Translations under genes and position numbers: made by a program
Notes under the pieces: model-generated
Told to the model about the DNA's origin: nothing
Seen by the model: only the letters and a program-made list of their open reading frames with translations
Databases searched by the model: none
Part shown: positions 27,226 through 34,616 of the stretch, in pieces
How positions within the stretch are numbered: the stretch's first letter is position 1
Layout: every line of letters starts with the position of its first letter
Source: Bacteroidia bacterium
Lineage (GTDB): Bacteria > Bacteroidota > Bacteroidia > SpSt-205
Assembly (NCBI GenBank): GCA_025059535.1
Contig: JANXCX010000005.1
Coordinates: 111,969-175,968 of the forward strand
Direction: 5' to 3'
DNA length: 64,000 bases

Positions 27226-27581
27226 AAGAAAAGCACCGCGGGCGGGAGGTGGTACGAGGGATCCCAGAATTTTTGGGCAAAGTTTTGGACGCGGTCATTT
27301 TCTATGAGTACTCCCTCGGCTTGCAGGCGCTCGGCCATAAGGGTGGGCGGCGAAAAGCCGAATTTGCCTGTAAGAAGGCCATGCCGATTGACTACGCGGT
27401 GGGCTGGTACGGGGGGATGAGCGTTTAGGCTGGCGCGCAGGGCATATCCTACTAGACGGGCGGCGCGCGCAGCGCTTAGATACTGTGCAATTGCCCCATA
27501 GGTCGTAACTCGCCCAGGGGGCACGGCGCGCACTACCGCCCATACCTGCGCAAAGAAATCCAAGTCAGTCTTCCTAGGCAT
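27207..27581 (-). CDS. Alkyltransferase-like protein (ATL), Cys replaced by Ala
   Basis: This 124-residue protein is the C-terminal domain of the O6-alkylguanine alkyltransferase family. The helix-turn-helix region (PPGRVTTYGAIAQYLSAARAARLVGYALR) contains the arginine finger, and the active-site motif reads PAHRVVN where repair enzymes have PCHRV (A60). Without the cysteine it cannot remove alkyl groups itself; ATL proteins of this kind bind alkylated guanine and mark it for nucleotide excision repair. No repair genes lie next to it. It overlaps tdk by eight bases upstream and pyrG by 19 bases antisense at its end. Confidence 0.9.
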   Translation of the reverse strand: MPRKTDLDFFAQVWAVVRAVPPGRVTTYGAIAQYLSAARAARLVGYALRASLNAHPPVPAHRVVNRHGLLTGKFGFSPPTLMAERLQAEGVLIENDRVQNFAQKFWDPSYHLPPAVLFFQQLPC

Positions 27582-28149
27582 ACCGCTGGCGCAGGCTACA
27601 GAAAACCTTCCGTGATACAGGCTGATACAGCTCTTTGCCGCCTAGCACCACTGTACTTTCGTCTGGAGAAGCGTGACGCAGTGAGTAGTGGGCCAGTCCC
27701 CCTGTATATACGCATACTGCATGCAGCTTACTCACAAATTCCGCCACCGCCATAAGGTAAGGCATAGGCCCGAAAGGCCGACCCCGATAGTCCATATCTA
27801 AGCCGGCGACGATGACCCGCTTGCCTTCGTCAGCCAACCGATTGGCCACCTCTACGATGCCCATATCCAGGAACTGCGCCTCATCAATCCCCACCACATC
27901 CGCCTCCGCACTCAGAAGGTAGATGGCATCGGAATTCGGCACGGGTTGGGCCTCCAGAGCAGTGTTGTTGTGGGAAACTACTGCCGTAGGGTGGTAGCGC
28001 TGATCTATGTCGGGTTTGAAGAGGCGAATTCTTTGGCCCGCAATCTGGGCGCGGCGAATGCGGCGGAGAAGCTCTTCGGTTTTGCCCGAAAACATCCCGC
28101 CGCAAATCACCTCTATCCAGCCTGTGCCGGGAGGTAGAATGGGCTCCAC
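27574..28149 (-). CDS. tdk: Thymidine kinase, type II
   Basis: The 191-residue protein has the P-loop CGGMFSGKTEELL, the catalytic Glu in GIDEAQFLD (E90), and VIVAGLDMDYRGRPFGPM, the standard type II kinase features. The zinc lasso is degenerate: the two CxxC pairs are C146-V-Y-T149 and C184-S-L-R187, each keeping one cysteine, so the structural zinc may be lost. It phosphorylates thymidine in the salvage route. The start is a GTG four bases after a perfect -7 box that lies inside the end of the upstream DCC gene. It overlaps the ATL gene by eight bases. Confidence 0.92.
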   Translation of the reverse strand: MEPILPPGTGWIEVICGGMFSGKTEELLRRIRRAQIAGQRIRLFKPDIDQRYHPTAVVSHNNTALEAQPVPNSDAIYLLSAEADVVGIDEAQFLDMGIVEVANRLADEGKRVIVAGLDMDYRGRPFGPMPYLMAVAEFVSKLHAVCVYTGGLAHYSLRHASPDESTVVLGGKELYQPVSRKVFCSLRQRYA

Positions 28150-28150
28150 G

Positions 28151-28480
28151 CTACAAAAGTAGGCGCGCGCATCTTTGGCTGCAACGCCGCTGCGCTACCC
28201 AGTCATAAACCCCATCCCGCCAGGATAGGGGTATAATCCGCAGAAGCCAAGCCAAGAGCCAATGCCCACTATCCAATAAGGCCTGCCGAAGGGCTTCCGT
28301 ACGCACCCAGAAGCGCTGTTGACGTTCATATATAATGCTCTGGATAGGTAGGGGTGGGGTCGGCGCACCCCCATCATAAAGGACCGGCACCCATTCTATC
28401 TGAGGTAATAGCTTCTGCCCCCATTGGGCCAGCCAACGACATAGCCTACACCCGCCGTCATAGTACATGCGGCCTACCAC
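28151..28480 (-). CDS. DCC-family (DUF393) thiol-disulfide oxidoreductase-like protein
   Basis: The 109-residue protein opens with the DCC signature YYDGGCRLC, a thioredoxin-like CxxC site, and continues in the family pattern (ALRQALLDSGHWLLAWLLRIIP, then a C-terminal YDWVAQRR). The function of the family is not well defined; it is thought to act in redox reactions. The start at GTG 28480 gives a short run before the motif; ATG 28468 is an equally good alternative. Its last codons carry the -7 box of tdk. Confidence 0.85.
   Translation of the reverse strand: MVGRMYYDGGCRLCRWLAQWGQKLLPQIEWVPVLYDGGAPTPPLPIQSIIYERQQRFWVRTEALRQALLDSGHWLLAWLLRIIPLSWRDGVYDWVAQRRCSQRCARLLL
28154..28161 (-). promoter_or_regulatory. 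-7 box for tdk, inside the end of the DCC gene
   Basis: TACTTTTG on the minus strand is a perfect match. It overlaps the last codons of the DCC gene, whose TAG stop falls in the four-base gap to the GTG start of tdk. Confidence 0.55.
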
Positions 28481-28497
28481 AGGCCTAATTAACGCTT

Positions 28498-28505
28498 TAT
28501 TTTTG
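28498..28505 (+). promoter_or_regulatory. -7 box one base before trmH
   Basis: TATTTTTG is a perfect match but ends one base before the ATG at 28507, so a normal start of transcription would fall inside the gene. Either the box is not used this way or translation starts at the next ATG (28534). Confidence 0.35.
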
Positions 28506-28506
28506 C

Positions 28507-29085
28507 ATGCCTACAGAGGCGCGATTGGCCCGCATGGAGTGGGTGCTAGACCATCGCCAGCCTGATCTCACGCTGCTTTTAGACAGGGTCCACAAGCCGC
28601 ATAACCTCTCGGCTATCCTACGTACCTGCGATGCGGTGGGTGTAGGGGAGGTGCATGCGGTTTTCCCGGGCGGTCAAATACCCACTCATAACGAGGTAAG
28701 CGCCGGTAGCCACAAGTGGGTACAGGTGCAAACCTACAACACTATCCAGGAGGCTTGCCTGGCGCTAAAGCAAAAGGGCTTGCGGCTATACTTAGCTAAG
28801 CCGCATTCTCAGGCTCAGGATTTTCGGCTGCCAGATTATACCCAACCGACTGCCTTCATTTTGGGCGCCGAGTACTTTGGCGTGTCGGAGGAAGCAGCTA
28901 CTTGGGCCGACGAGTATATAACGATCCCGATGTATGGTATGGTTCAGAGTCTCAATGTATCGGTAGCGGCCGCGGTTTTGCTCTATGAAGCCCAGCGACA
29001 GCGCGCCGCCGCCGGGCTATACGCTAAAAGGCGCCTATCCCCAGCCGAAAAGGCGCGCCTCCTAGAAGAGTGGCGGTACCGATAA
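28507..29085 (+). CDS. trmH: tRNA (guanosine-18-2'-O)-methyltransferase TrmH-type
   Basis: The 192-residue SPOUT protein is close to Thermus-type TrmH from the start: TEARLARMEWVLDHRQPDLTLLL, then VHKPHNLSAILRTCDAVGV with the catalytic Arg, GAEYFGVSEEA, and the knot motif IPMYGMVQSLNVSVAAAVLL. Members methylate the 2'-hydroxyl of G18 in tRNA; SpoU-type rRNA methyltransferases are the alternative, but the N-terminus favours TrmH. The ATG at 28507 fits the homologues, although a -7 box ends only one base upstream. Confidence 0.9.
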   Translation: MPTEARLARMEWVLDHRQPDLTLLLDRVHKPHNLSAILRTCDAVGVGEVHAVFPGGQIPTHNEVSAGSHKWVQVQTYNTIQEACLALKQKGLRLYLAKPHSQAQDFRLPDYTQPTAFILGAEYFGVSEEAATWADEYITIPMYGMVQSLNVSVAAAVLLYEAQRQRAAAGLYAKRRLSPAEKARLLEEWRYR

Positions 29086-29128
29086 AATCCAAACCCCCCT
29101 TCTCTTTTCTGAGATATTGAAGCCTGCT

Positions 29129-29136
29129 TACCTTTG
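29129..29136 (+). promoter_or_regulatory. -7 box for the UDP-sugar dehydrogenase
   Basis: TACCTTTG is a perfect match and ends seven bases before ATG 29144. It lies inside the track's longer ORF, so the TTG start there is rejected. Confidence 0.6.
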
Positions 29137-29143
29137 CACCCAA

Positions 29144-30502
29144 ATGGAACGGATTCAACGGGTAGCTGTAGTTGGCTTGGGGAAGCTGGGCGCTTCTATG
29201 GCCGCCGCAATCGCTGCACGTGGGGTAGAAGTAATAGGGGTAGATGTGGATCCCCGAAAGGTAGACGCTGTAAACCAGAAAGTTCCGCCGGTTTATGAAC
29301 CTGGCCTGGCTGACATGATGAAGAAAGCAGGCGACCGCCTATCGGCTACAACGGACCTCTATGAGGCCGTACGGCGCAGCGATGCTACATTTATCGTTGT
29401 AGCTACCCCAAGCCAAGCGGATGGTCACTTTTCCTTGGAGTATGTGCTTTCAGCGGCTCAAACTATCGGCCAAGCCCTAAAGGCTAAAAATGAATGGCAT
29501 ATCGTAGTGATTACCAGCACGGTTTCACCTCTTTCTATGGATGAACGCATTCGGCCCTATTTAGAGGCGGTAAGCCAAAAGCAAGCGGGCAAGGATTTTG
29601 GACTTGCCTATAACCCCGAATTCATCGCGCTGGGTAGTGTGCTGCGCGATTTTCTAAACCCTGACCTAGTTCTTATTGGTGAGTCCGATAAGCGTACGGG
29701 GGATTTATTGGAAGATTTCTATAGAAGAGTTGTAGAAAACAACCCAGCCTTTGCTCGGATGAACTTTATAAATGCCGAGCTCACCAAGCTATCTATAAAT
29801 ACCTTTGTTACCACCAAGATTACTTTTGCCAATATGCTGGCGCGCCTGTGTGAGCGGCTGCCAGGTGCCGATGTGGACGTGGTGACGGCGGCTTTAGGGC
29901 GTGATAGTCGGATTGGCGGTCGCTATCTCAAGGGCGCCATAAGCTATGGCGGCCCCTGCTTTCCACGCGATAACTTGGCCCTTATCGCTGTGGCGCGTCA
30001 GGTAGGCACGGCGGCGGAAGTAGCGGAGAGCACCGACCACCTCAATCGAGAGCTGAATCGCTGGCTAGCCACTTTGGTGGCCTATCATCGGCCGCCTAAC
30101 GGTCAGATAGGCATACTAGGCCTAGCCTATAAGCCAGGATCGGATGTGGTGGAGGAGTCGCCAGGCCTTCACTTGGCCCAATATTTGGCTGAGCAGGGCC
30201 TGCCTGTAATAGCCTATGACCCAGCAGCCCAGGCTAATGCCCAACGCCTACTTGGTAGGCGCGTGGAATGGGCCCCTTCCGCCTTAGCCTGCGTAGAAAG
30301 GGCCGACATTATCGTAGTAACTACCCCCTGGCCCGAGTTTCGAGAGATTCCGGCTGAAATTTGGCAACGCCCCTCTTCTCCCCGCAAGATTATAGACTGC
30401 TGGCGTTTCCTCCCTGAACTGGCTACCCTTGCTTATGTAACCTATATTCCTCTGGGCAAGGGGGGTATTCCTGTGCCTCAGCCGCTTTCCATGCCCTCCT
30501 GA
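29144..30502 (+). CDS. UDP-glucose/nucleotide-sugar 6-dehydrogenase
   Basis: About 452 residues from ATG 29144. It has the Rossmann motif VAVVGLGKLGASMAAAIA, the central NAELTKLSINTFVTTKITF helix with the conserved lysine, and the catalytic cysteine in GGPCFPRDN (about C272). The C-terminal domain begins around GILGLAYKPGSDVVEESP. The family oxidises UDP-sugars such as UDP-glucose to the uronate using two NAD+. UDP-glucose, GDP-mannose or UDP-HexNAc remain possible substrates. A UDP-glucuronate-epimerase-like gene lies 5 kb downstream and fits the same surface polysaccharide pathway. Confidence 0.88.
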   Translation: MERIQRVAVVGLGKLGASMAAAIAARGVEVIGVDVDPRKVDAVNQKVPPVYEPGLADMMKKAGDRLSATTDLYEAVRRSDATFIVVATPSQADGHFSLEYVLSAAQTIGQALKAKNEWHIVVITSTVSPLSMDERIRPYLEAVSQKQAGKDFGLAYNPEFIALGSVLRDFLNPDLVLIGESDKRTGDLLEDFYRRVVENNPAFARMNFINAELTKLSINTFVTTKITFANMLARLCERLPGADVDVVTAALGRDSRIGGRYLKGAISYGGPCFPRDNLALIAVARQVGTAAEVAESTDHLNRELNRWLATLVAYHRPPNGQIGILGLAYKPGSDVVEESPGLHLAQYLAEQGLPVIAYDPAAQANAQRLLGRRVEWAPSALACVERADIIVVTTPWPEFREIPAEIWQRPSSPRKIIDCWRFLPELATLAYVTYIPLGKGGIPVPQPLSMPS

Positions 30503-30532
30503 ATCGGCTACCGCTGGCCTAGCCCGGAGAGC

Positions 30533-30577
30533 CCTAAACCTCTGCCATGCCTAAATCCAACTGAAGGTTAGGTTTTG
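30533..30577 (+). terminator. Possible weak terminator after the UDP-sugar dehydrogenase
   Basis: CCTAAACCT and AGGTTAGG can pair with one bulge around a loop of about 23 bases, followed by TTTT. The long loop makes this uncertain. Confidence 0.3.
30553..30565 (+). repeat. 13-base repeat, upstream copy
   Basis: AAATCCAACTGAA occurs here and again at 32410-32422, so the pair flanks the secreted-protein gene at 30679. Function unknown. Confidence 0.4.
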
Positions 30578-30611
30578 TCAAGCTAACGGAAGTCTCTGGA
30601 AGTGAGGGGCT

Positions 30612-30654
30612 TTCCGAGATCCTCTCAAAGGGCTTGAGGTGAAAAATTCCGAGA
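30612..30654 (+). promoter_or_regulatory. Direct repeat TTCCGAGA upstream of the T9SS cargo promoter
   Basis: TTCCGAGA occurs at 30612-30619 and 30647-30654, 35 bases apart from start to start. The second copy lies just upstream of the -7 box at 30663, the place where a regulator could bind. This is a guess from position only. Confidence 0.3.
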
Positions 30655-30662
30655 GATTTATA

Positions 30663-30670
30663 TACCTTTG
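30663..30670 (+). promoter_or_regulatory. -7 box for the T9SS cargo gene
   Basis: TACCTTTG is a perfect match in an AT-rich context and ends eight bases before ATG 30679. Confidence 0.65.
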
Positions 30671-30678
30671 CTTTTGCC

Positions 30679-32325
30679 ATGCGTAAGCCTAGCTTAATCC
30701 TATTAGGGCTTTTAGGCCTAGTGTGGGCGCAGCGTTCCCAACTTCCGCCCCTGCGCGTGTATCGGCTTAGGGACCTGCCCCCTGCCATTCAGGAAAAGCT
30801 TCACAATCGTGAGATTAAGCGACCCTTTTTCTACCTGGCGCCTGAGTTGGGGGGAGGAATGCCTATGGCGCGTACAGCGAGTGGAGCAGAGTTTTTCCCC
30901 CGCATTCCTGGCCACTTAGATGCCGATACGCTCCGACCCGGCCGTCGTGCCACCGAACAGAATATTCCCGATCCGCAATCAGGCGATACGGTCCTAGCTG
31001 TTGTACATTCTTCCCAAACCGATACGACCATCCCGCCGGATGTGAAATACAAGCCATATTTTGACTCGCTCAATATTCGGGGTTCCTATGGATTTGGCTT
31101 TAACCTCCTGGAAAAAGGGGAGGAGTATGATACGGATGGGGATGGTCAAAATGACTTAGCGGACTATAGTGGGAATGCTTGGGCGAATCGCTTTGATATT
31201 CCCGACTCAGCCCTTCCCTTTTATGTGGTAGGGCTGGCTTTTCACCTCTACAATAACTTTGGGCTTGTAGATGGGGGGATTTTAGACTGCGATCTTAGCA
31301 CTACGCCGGAGGGCTCGCCAGGCTACTCGAACAATAACCGGCTATATGAGATTTTTGCCCAGTTGCGTACGGCCCGCCGAGATACAGCCCCGCGTCCAGA
31401 TACCCTTGTGCGGCTGATTGGAGGGCGTCAGGACACTACCTTAGTTCCTCGCATCTATACTTACCCCGACTCCATTCTATACCAGATAGGCTGGCCGGCC
31501 CGGCAGTTGCGCGTAGGCTGGCGGGGTAGCACGCGCGATCAGTGCTGGGGCTCGGATATGGGTACTATAGATTGGCGCAAGAATATGGCGGTGGCTTACT
31601 TTGATTTGCCCTACCGCATCAACCCTGGCGACACGTTTTACGCAGTAGTAGCCTCGGAGCTTTATAACCCTGATGTGGATATTATACGAGATACGCTTTA
31701 CCTGCGGCTAGGGCCGGCTTATCGTTGGGATAGTCCTAATATTCCGAAATGGGCGCGCTTCTGGGGAGCGGGTGTCAAGCGCGACACCCTGCGCGCCCTG
31801 GCGCCAAAACCTGAAGGCGTAAGCATGTGGAACTACCTATGGCGCCTCATAGAGAATGGTGAAGAAAAGGAATTCATAGCTGAAGGATGGGTAAGTGTGT
31901 CCTGGACAATATTTAGCCAGCGCAACGATACCTTTGTTATCTTGCGTTCTTATCACATAGGTATCTATCCTGTGATAGCCTTCTCCTCCAACTATCAGCC
32001 GCCGCTCCAGCCAGATTACACGCCGCCAGCGGGGGGTGGGCCATCGGGTATCGCCATACGCTGGGGCGATCAAGGCTTTGGTATGCCCTATCCAAACCCT
32101 GCTACGGATTGCGTACATCTCCTCTTAGACACGCCTACGCCAACCACAGCCTCCTTTGTGCTTATGAAGCCTACGGGTGAAATCGTCTACGAATGGGCGC
32201 GCAGCGTAAGCGCGGGTCAGCAGCAGGTAACCTTAGACGTGGGCCATATAGCCGCCGGGCTTTACCTACTTCACGCTAGTACGCCCTACGGTAGCACAGC
32301 CTTCCAACTGTACATCCTACACTAA
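30679..32325 (+). CDS. Secreted protein with T9SS type A sorting domain, unknown function
   Basis: The 548-residue protein has a signal peptide (MRKPSLILLGLLGLVWAQ). The middle part shows a short calcium-loop-like DTDGDGQNDL and many D-T and D-R-Y pairs typical of beta-rich surface proteins, but I recognise no catalytic family. The C-terminus carries a Por-type sorting signal (MPYPNPATDCVHLL, then MKPTGEIVYEW, ending in QLYILH). The cell should export it through T9SS and anchor or release it. It is a single gene with its own promoter and a strong terminator behind it, and paired repeats lie in the leader. Confidence 0.85.
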   Translation: MRKPSLILLGLLGLVWAQRSQLPPLRVYRLRDLPPAIQEKLHNREIKRPFFYLAPELGGGMPMARTASGAEFFPRIPGHLDADTLRPGRRATEQNIPDPQSGDTVLAVVHSSQTDTTIPPDVKYKPYFDSLNIRGSYGFGFNLLEKGEEYDTDGDGQNDLADYSGNAWANRFDIPDSALPFYVVGLAFHLYNNFGLVDGGILDCDLSTTPEGSPGYSNNNRLYEIFAQLRTARRDTAPRPDTLVRLIGGRQDTTLVPRIYTYPDSILYQIGWPARQLRVGWRGSTRDQCWGSDMGTIDWRKNMAVAYFDLPYRINPGDTFYAVVASELYNPDVDIIRDTLYLRLGPAYRWDSPNIPKWARFWGAGVKRDTLRALAPKPEGVSMWNYLWRLIENGEEKEFIAEGWVSVSWTIFSQRNDTFVILRSYHIGIYPVIAFSSNYQPPLQPDYTPPAGGGPSGIAIRWGDQGFGMPYPNPATDCVHLLLDTPTPTTASFVLMKPTGEIVYEWARSVSAGQQQVTLDVGHIAAGLYLLHASTPYGSTAFQLYILH

Positions 32326-32348
32326 AGCCGGCTAAAAGGTAGGCGCTG

Positions 32349-32376
32349 GGGGGCAAGTCTTAGGCGACTTGCCCCC
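32349..32376 (+). terminator. Intrinsic terminator after the T9SS cargo gene
   Basis: A perfect 11-base stem GGGGGCAAGTC / GACTTGCCCCC with a six-base loop is followed by an AT-rich run (ATAATTTATTTT). It is the only strong hairpin terminator I see in the window. Confidence 0.75.
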
Positions 32377-32391
32377 ATAATTTATTTTGGC

Positions 32392-32399
32392 TATACTTG
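32392..32399 (+). promoter_or_regulatory. Near-consensus -7 box for the gene at 32423
   Basis: TATACTTG differs from TAnnTTTG at one base and lies 23 bases before ATG 32423, immediately behind the terminator. Confidence 0.4.
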
Positions 32400-32409
32400 T
32401 CCTTTCCCA

Positions 32410-32422
32410 AAATCCAACTGAA
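32410..32422 (+). repeat. 13-base repeat, downstream copy
   Basis: AAATCCAACTGAA repeats the sequence at 30553-30565 and sits directly before ATG 32423. Confidence 0.4.
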
Positions 32423-32941
32423 ATGCGACTCATCCACCTTCTTTTCGGTTTTCCCTTCCTCGCCTCAGCCCAAGGGCAATTTTATTTAGGTAGTGATCTG
32501 ATGGTTTTCACCTATCGGCGGTTTTACCTCCCCCCTTTTACGGCGTCAGGTATTTTGCTGGGTAACAGCTGGCCCGTGCTGGTTTCCGGTGAGGCCTATC
32601 GCCTCCTCCTGTGGAGCGAAATTCATCTAGGCTATTTGATAGGTAGGCTGGGAGGTCTCCCCATAGTGCCGGGGATAACGGGTGGCGTAGCTTGGCGCAT
32701 AGATTTACCCTTGGCTTCTAAGTCCTATCTGCAGCCAGCTTTTGGGCTAGATGCGTACTATCTATCCTTTCGGGATCAGGGGGGAAGCAGTTGGCAGGAT
32801 GGGCAGATTCGCCCAATTGTGTCAATGGAATTGGGAAGCTCTGCCGCCCTGGAAAGCCTCTTTGTGCGGTATAGCTTCTATCCGCTGCCAGGTACAGCCA
32901 CCAAGTATGCCTTTTCAATAGGCTTTATTCTAGCCGACTAA
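32423..32941 (+). CDS. Small secreted protein, probable outer-membrane beta-barrel, unknown
   Basis: About 172 residues from ATG 32423; the track's start 12 codons earlier would place the -7 box inside the gene. The signal peptide (MRLIHLLFGFPFLASAQG) is followed by alternating aromatic and polar strands (for example FYLGSDLMVFTYRRFYLP, LQPAFGLDAYYLSFRD) and ends in a final FSIGFILAD strand, the pattern of a small eight-stranded barrel. No family is recognised. It lies behind a terminator, so it is a separate unit. Confidence 0.7.
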   Translation: MRLIHLLFGFPFLASAQGQFYLGSDLMVFTYRRFYLPPFTASGILLGNSWPVLVSGEAYRLLLWSEIHLGYLIGRLGGLPIVPGITGGVAWRIDLPLASKSYLQPAFGLDAYYLSFRDQGGSSWQDGQIRPIVSMELGSSAALESLFVRYSFYPLPGTATKYAFSIGFILAD

Positions 32942-32969
32942 AATTTTTCTCGTATTCCAAAAAAATTCG

Positions 32970-32977
32970 TTTCTTTG
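32970..32977 (+). promoter_or_regulatory. Near-consensus -7 box for the Nramp gene
   Basis: TTTCTTTG differs from TAnnTTTG at one base and ends five bases before the GTG at 32983. Confidence 0.4.
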
Positions 32978-32982
32978 GGGTA

Positions 32983-34176
32983 GTGCGGCGTTGGCTAGGT
33001 CCGGGGGTACTGGTAGCGGTTGGCTATATGGATCCGGGCAATTGGGCTACGGGCATTGAAGCGGGTAGCGCTTATGGGTACAAGCTGGGTTGGGTGATTC
33101 TCCTTTCCAGTGGGGCTGCCATCTTGCTCCAAATCGCTGCGGCGCGTTTAGGGCTGGCCACTCAGACAGATCTGGTAGGGTTAGGATACAAATTTTTCGG
33201 TGCGCGCGTAGGGCATTTTTTGGCCTTTACGGCCTTTGTAGCCGTAGTGGCTACGGATTTGGCGGAGGTTTTAGGCTTTGCTTTGGCCCTTCACCTGCTG
33301 GTGGGTTTGCCTTTGGGAGTAGGCGCCGTATTGGCGTTAGTGGAGACCGTACTAGTACTTTACTGGGCGCAACGTCGGCCTATCCTGCTGGAAGCTCTTA
33401 TTGGCACTCTTACGCTGACTATACTTGGCATTTTTGTGTATGAGTTTTGGCTGCTTCGGCCACCTATGAAGGCGATCCTCTATGGCTTTCTTCCCTCGGA
33501 TCTGGTGTGGCGGGATGTAGAGGCCCTCTACCTAGCCCTTGGACTTGTGGGTGCTACCATAATGCCTCATAACCTTTACCTTCATAGTGGGTGGGTGCGT
33601 GGGCGCTTTCCCGGTCCCCTTGCTTCCCAGTTTCAGCATACGACCTGCGACACGATTCGCAGTCTCCTTATGGCGTTTTTTGTAAATGCCAGTCTTCTTA
33701 TCACGGCGGCTACGCTGAGCCGCGCCTCGGAAGGGTTAGGGGTACGCTGGGGTATTCAGGAGGCTTACCGCCTTTTAGTGCCAGCGGTAGGTTCGGCTGC
33801 TAGCATAGCGTTCGGCATAGCGCTGCTTCTCTCTGGGCACAATGCTACCCTCACGACTACTCTTACAGGTCAGATTGTACTAGAGTACCTTTTGCCGCGC
33901 ACATTCTCCCCGCACGCACGCAGCTTCCTTCTGCGAATTAGCAGCCTTTTGCCGGCTCTAATAGCCATCCTCGTGTGGGGCGAAACCCATCTCAGTGATA
34001 TTCTAGTTTTCTCGCAGGTCCTTCTCTCCCTCCAATTGCCCTTTGTGCTTCTGCCGATGCTTTACTTTCTTCATAAAATTCCTCAAGCGCAGTGGTCTGG
34101 AGGGTTATCTCTGTTGACCTATGTTATAAGCTTCTCTATCGTGGGGCTCAATCTTTATCTACTTTTGCGTCTCTAA
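32983..34176 (+). CDS. Nramp-family divalent metal transporter (MntH-like)
   Basis: The 397-residue protein has about eleven hydrophobic helices. The first helix motif GYMDPGNWATGI carries the DPGN metal site, and helix 6 has MPHNLYLHSGWVRGR, both diagnostic. It moves Mn2+ or Fe2+ with protons across the inner membrane. The start is GTG 32983. With a leader of only about five bases there is no room for a yybP-ykoY manganese riboswitch or a MntR/Fur operator in the usual place, so regulation, if any, must lie in the preceding gene or elsewhere. Confidence 0.93.
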   Translation: MRRWLGPGVLVAVGYMDPGNWATGIEAGSAYGYKLGWVILLSSGAAILLQIAAARLGLATQTDLVGLGYKFFGARVGHFLAFTAFVAVVATDLAEVLGFALALHLLVGLPLGVGAVLALVETVLVLYWAQRRPILLEALIGTLTLTILGIFVYEFWLLRPPMKAILYGFLPSDLVWRDVEALYLALGLVGATIMPHNLYLHSGWVRGRFPGPLASQFQHTTCDTIRSLLMAFFVNASLLITAATLSRASEGLGVRWGIQEAYRLLVPAVGSAASIAFGIALLLSGHNATLTTTLTGQIVLEYLLPRTFSPHARSFLLRISSLLPALIAILVWGETHLSDILVFSQVLLSLQLPFVLLPMLYFLHKIPQAQWSGGLSLLTYVISFSIVGLNLYLLLRL

Positions 34177-34616
34177 AATTCTAAAAGGAGCGTAACTGGG
34201 CCGTAGTTGAGCAGGTGGAGGCGCATAAAAGCGCCAAATATGCCGGTAGCTATTCGGATATCGGGGGCGGTCTGGCGTAGAAGGACCAGGAAGTGCTCGT
34301 AGTGCTTCTGGGCTTCGGCGGCGGGTGCAGCCTCGGTAAAGGAGGGACGAAAGCCCTTCTCCAGCCGGCCATACAGGGTAAATTGCGATACAATAAGTAG
34401 CTCGCCCCCCACCTCGCGCAGGCTACGATTTAGGCGACCTGCTTCATCTTCAAAGAGCCGCAGATTTACCAGCTTGTGCGCTGCGCGCGCCAGCGTGGCC
34501 TCGGTATCCTCCCGGCGAAAGCCCACAAGTACTAGCAAGCCCCGACCGATACGACCTACTTCTTGGCTCTCCACCTCTACCCCAGCCCATTCCACTCGCT
34601 GAATCAGTAGGCGCAT
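34173..34616 (-). CDS. dtd: D-aminoacyl-tRNA deacylase
   Basis: The 147-residue protein has the two DTD motifs: SQFTLYGRLEKGFRPSF, and near the end NYGPVTLLLEF with the Gly-cisPro pair, although the usual NDGPVT is NYGPVT. It hydrolyses D-amino acids from mischarged tRNA in the cytoplasm. It starts on the last base of the rsgA stop (TGATG overlap), so the two are translationally coupled. The convergent Nramp gene overlaps its end by four bases. Confidence 0.92.
   Translation of the reverse strand: MRLLIQRVEWAGVEVESQEVGRIGRGLLVLVGFRREDTEATLARAAHKLVNLRLFEDEAGRLNRSLREVGGELLIVSQFTLYGRLEKGFRPSFTEAAPAAEAQKHYEHFLVLLRQTAPDIRIATGIFGAFMRLHLLNYGPVTLLLEF

Noticed and set aside
30534-30788. Minus-strand ORF over the intergenic leader of the T9SS cargo gene
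   Set aside because: It overlaps the cargo promoter and start; composition is that of a shadow ORF, with no -7 box of its own.
32942-32982. Manganese (yybP-ykoY type) riboswitch or MntR site before the Nramp gene
   Set aside because: Only about 40 bases separate it from the previous stop, and the predicted leader is about five bases.
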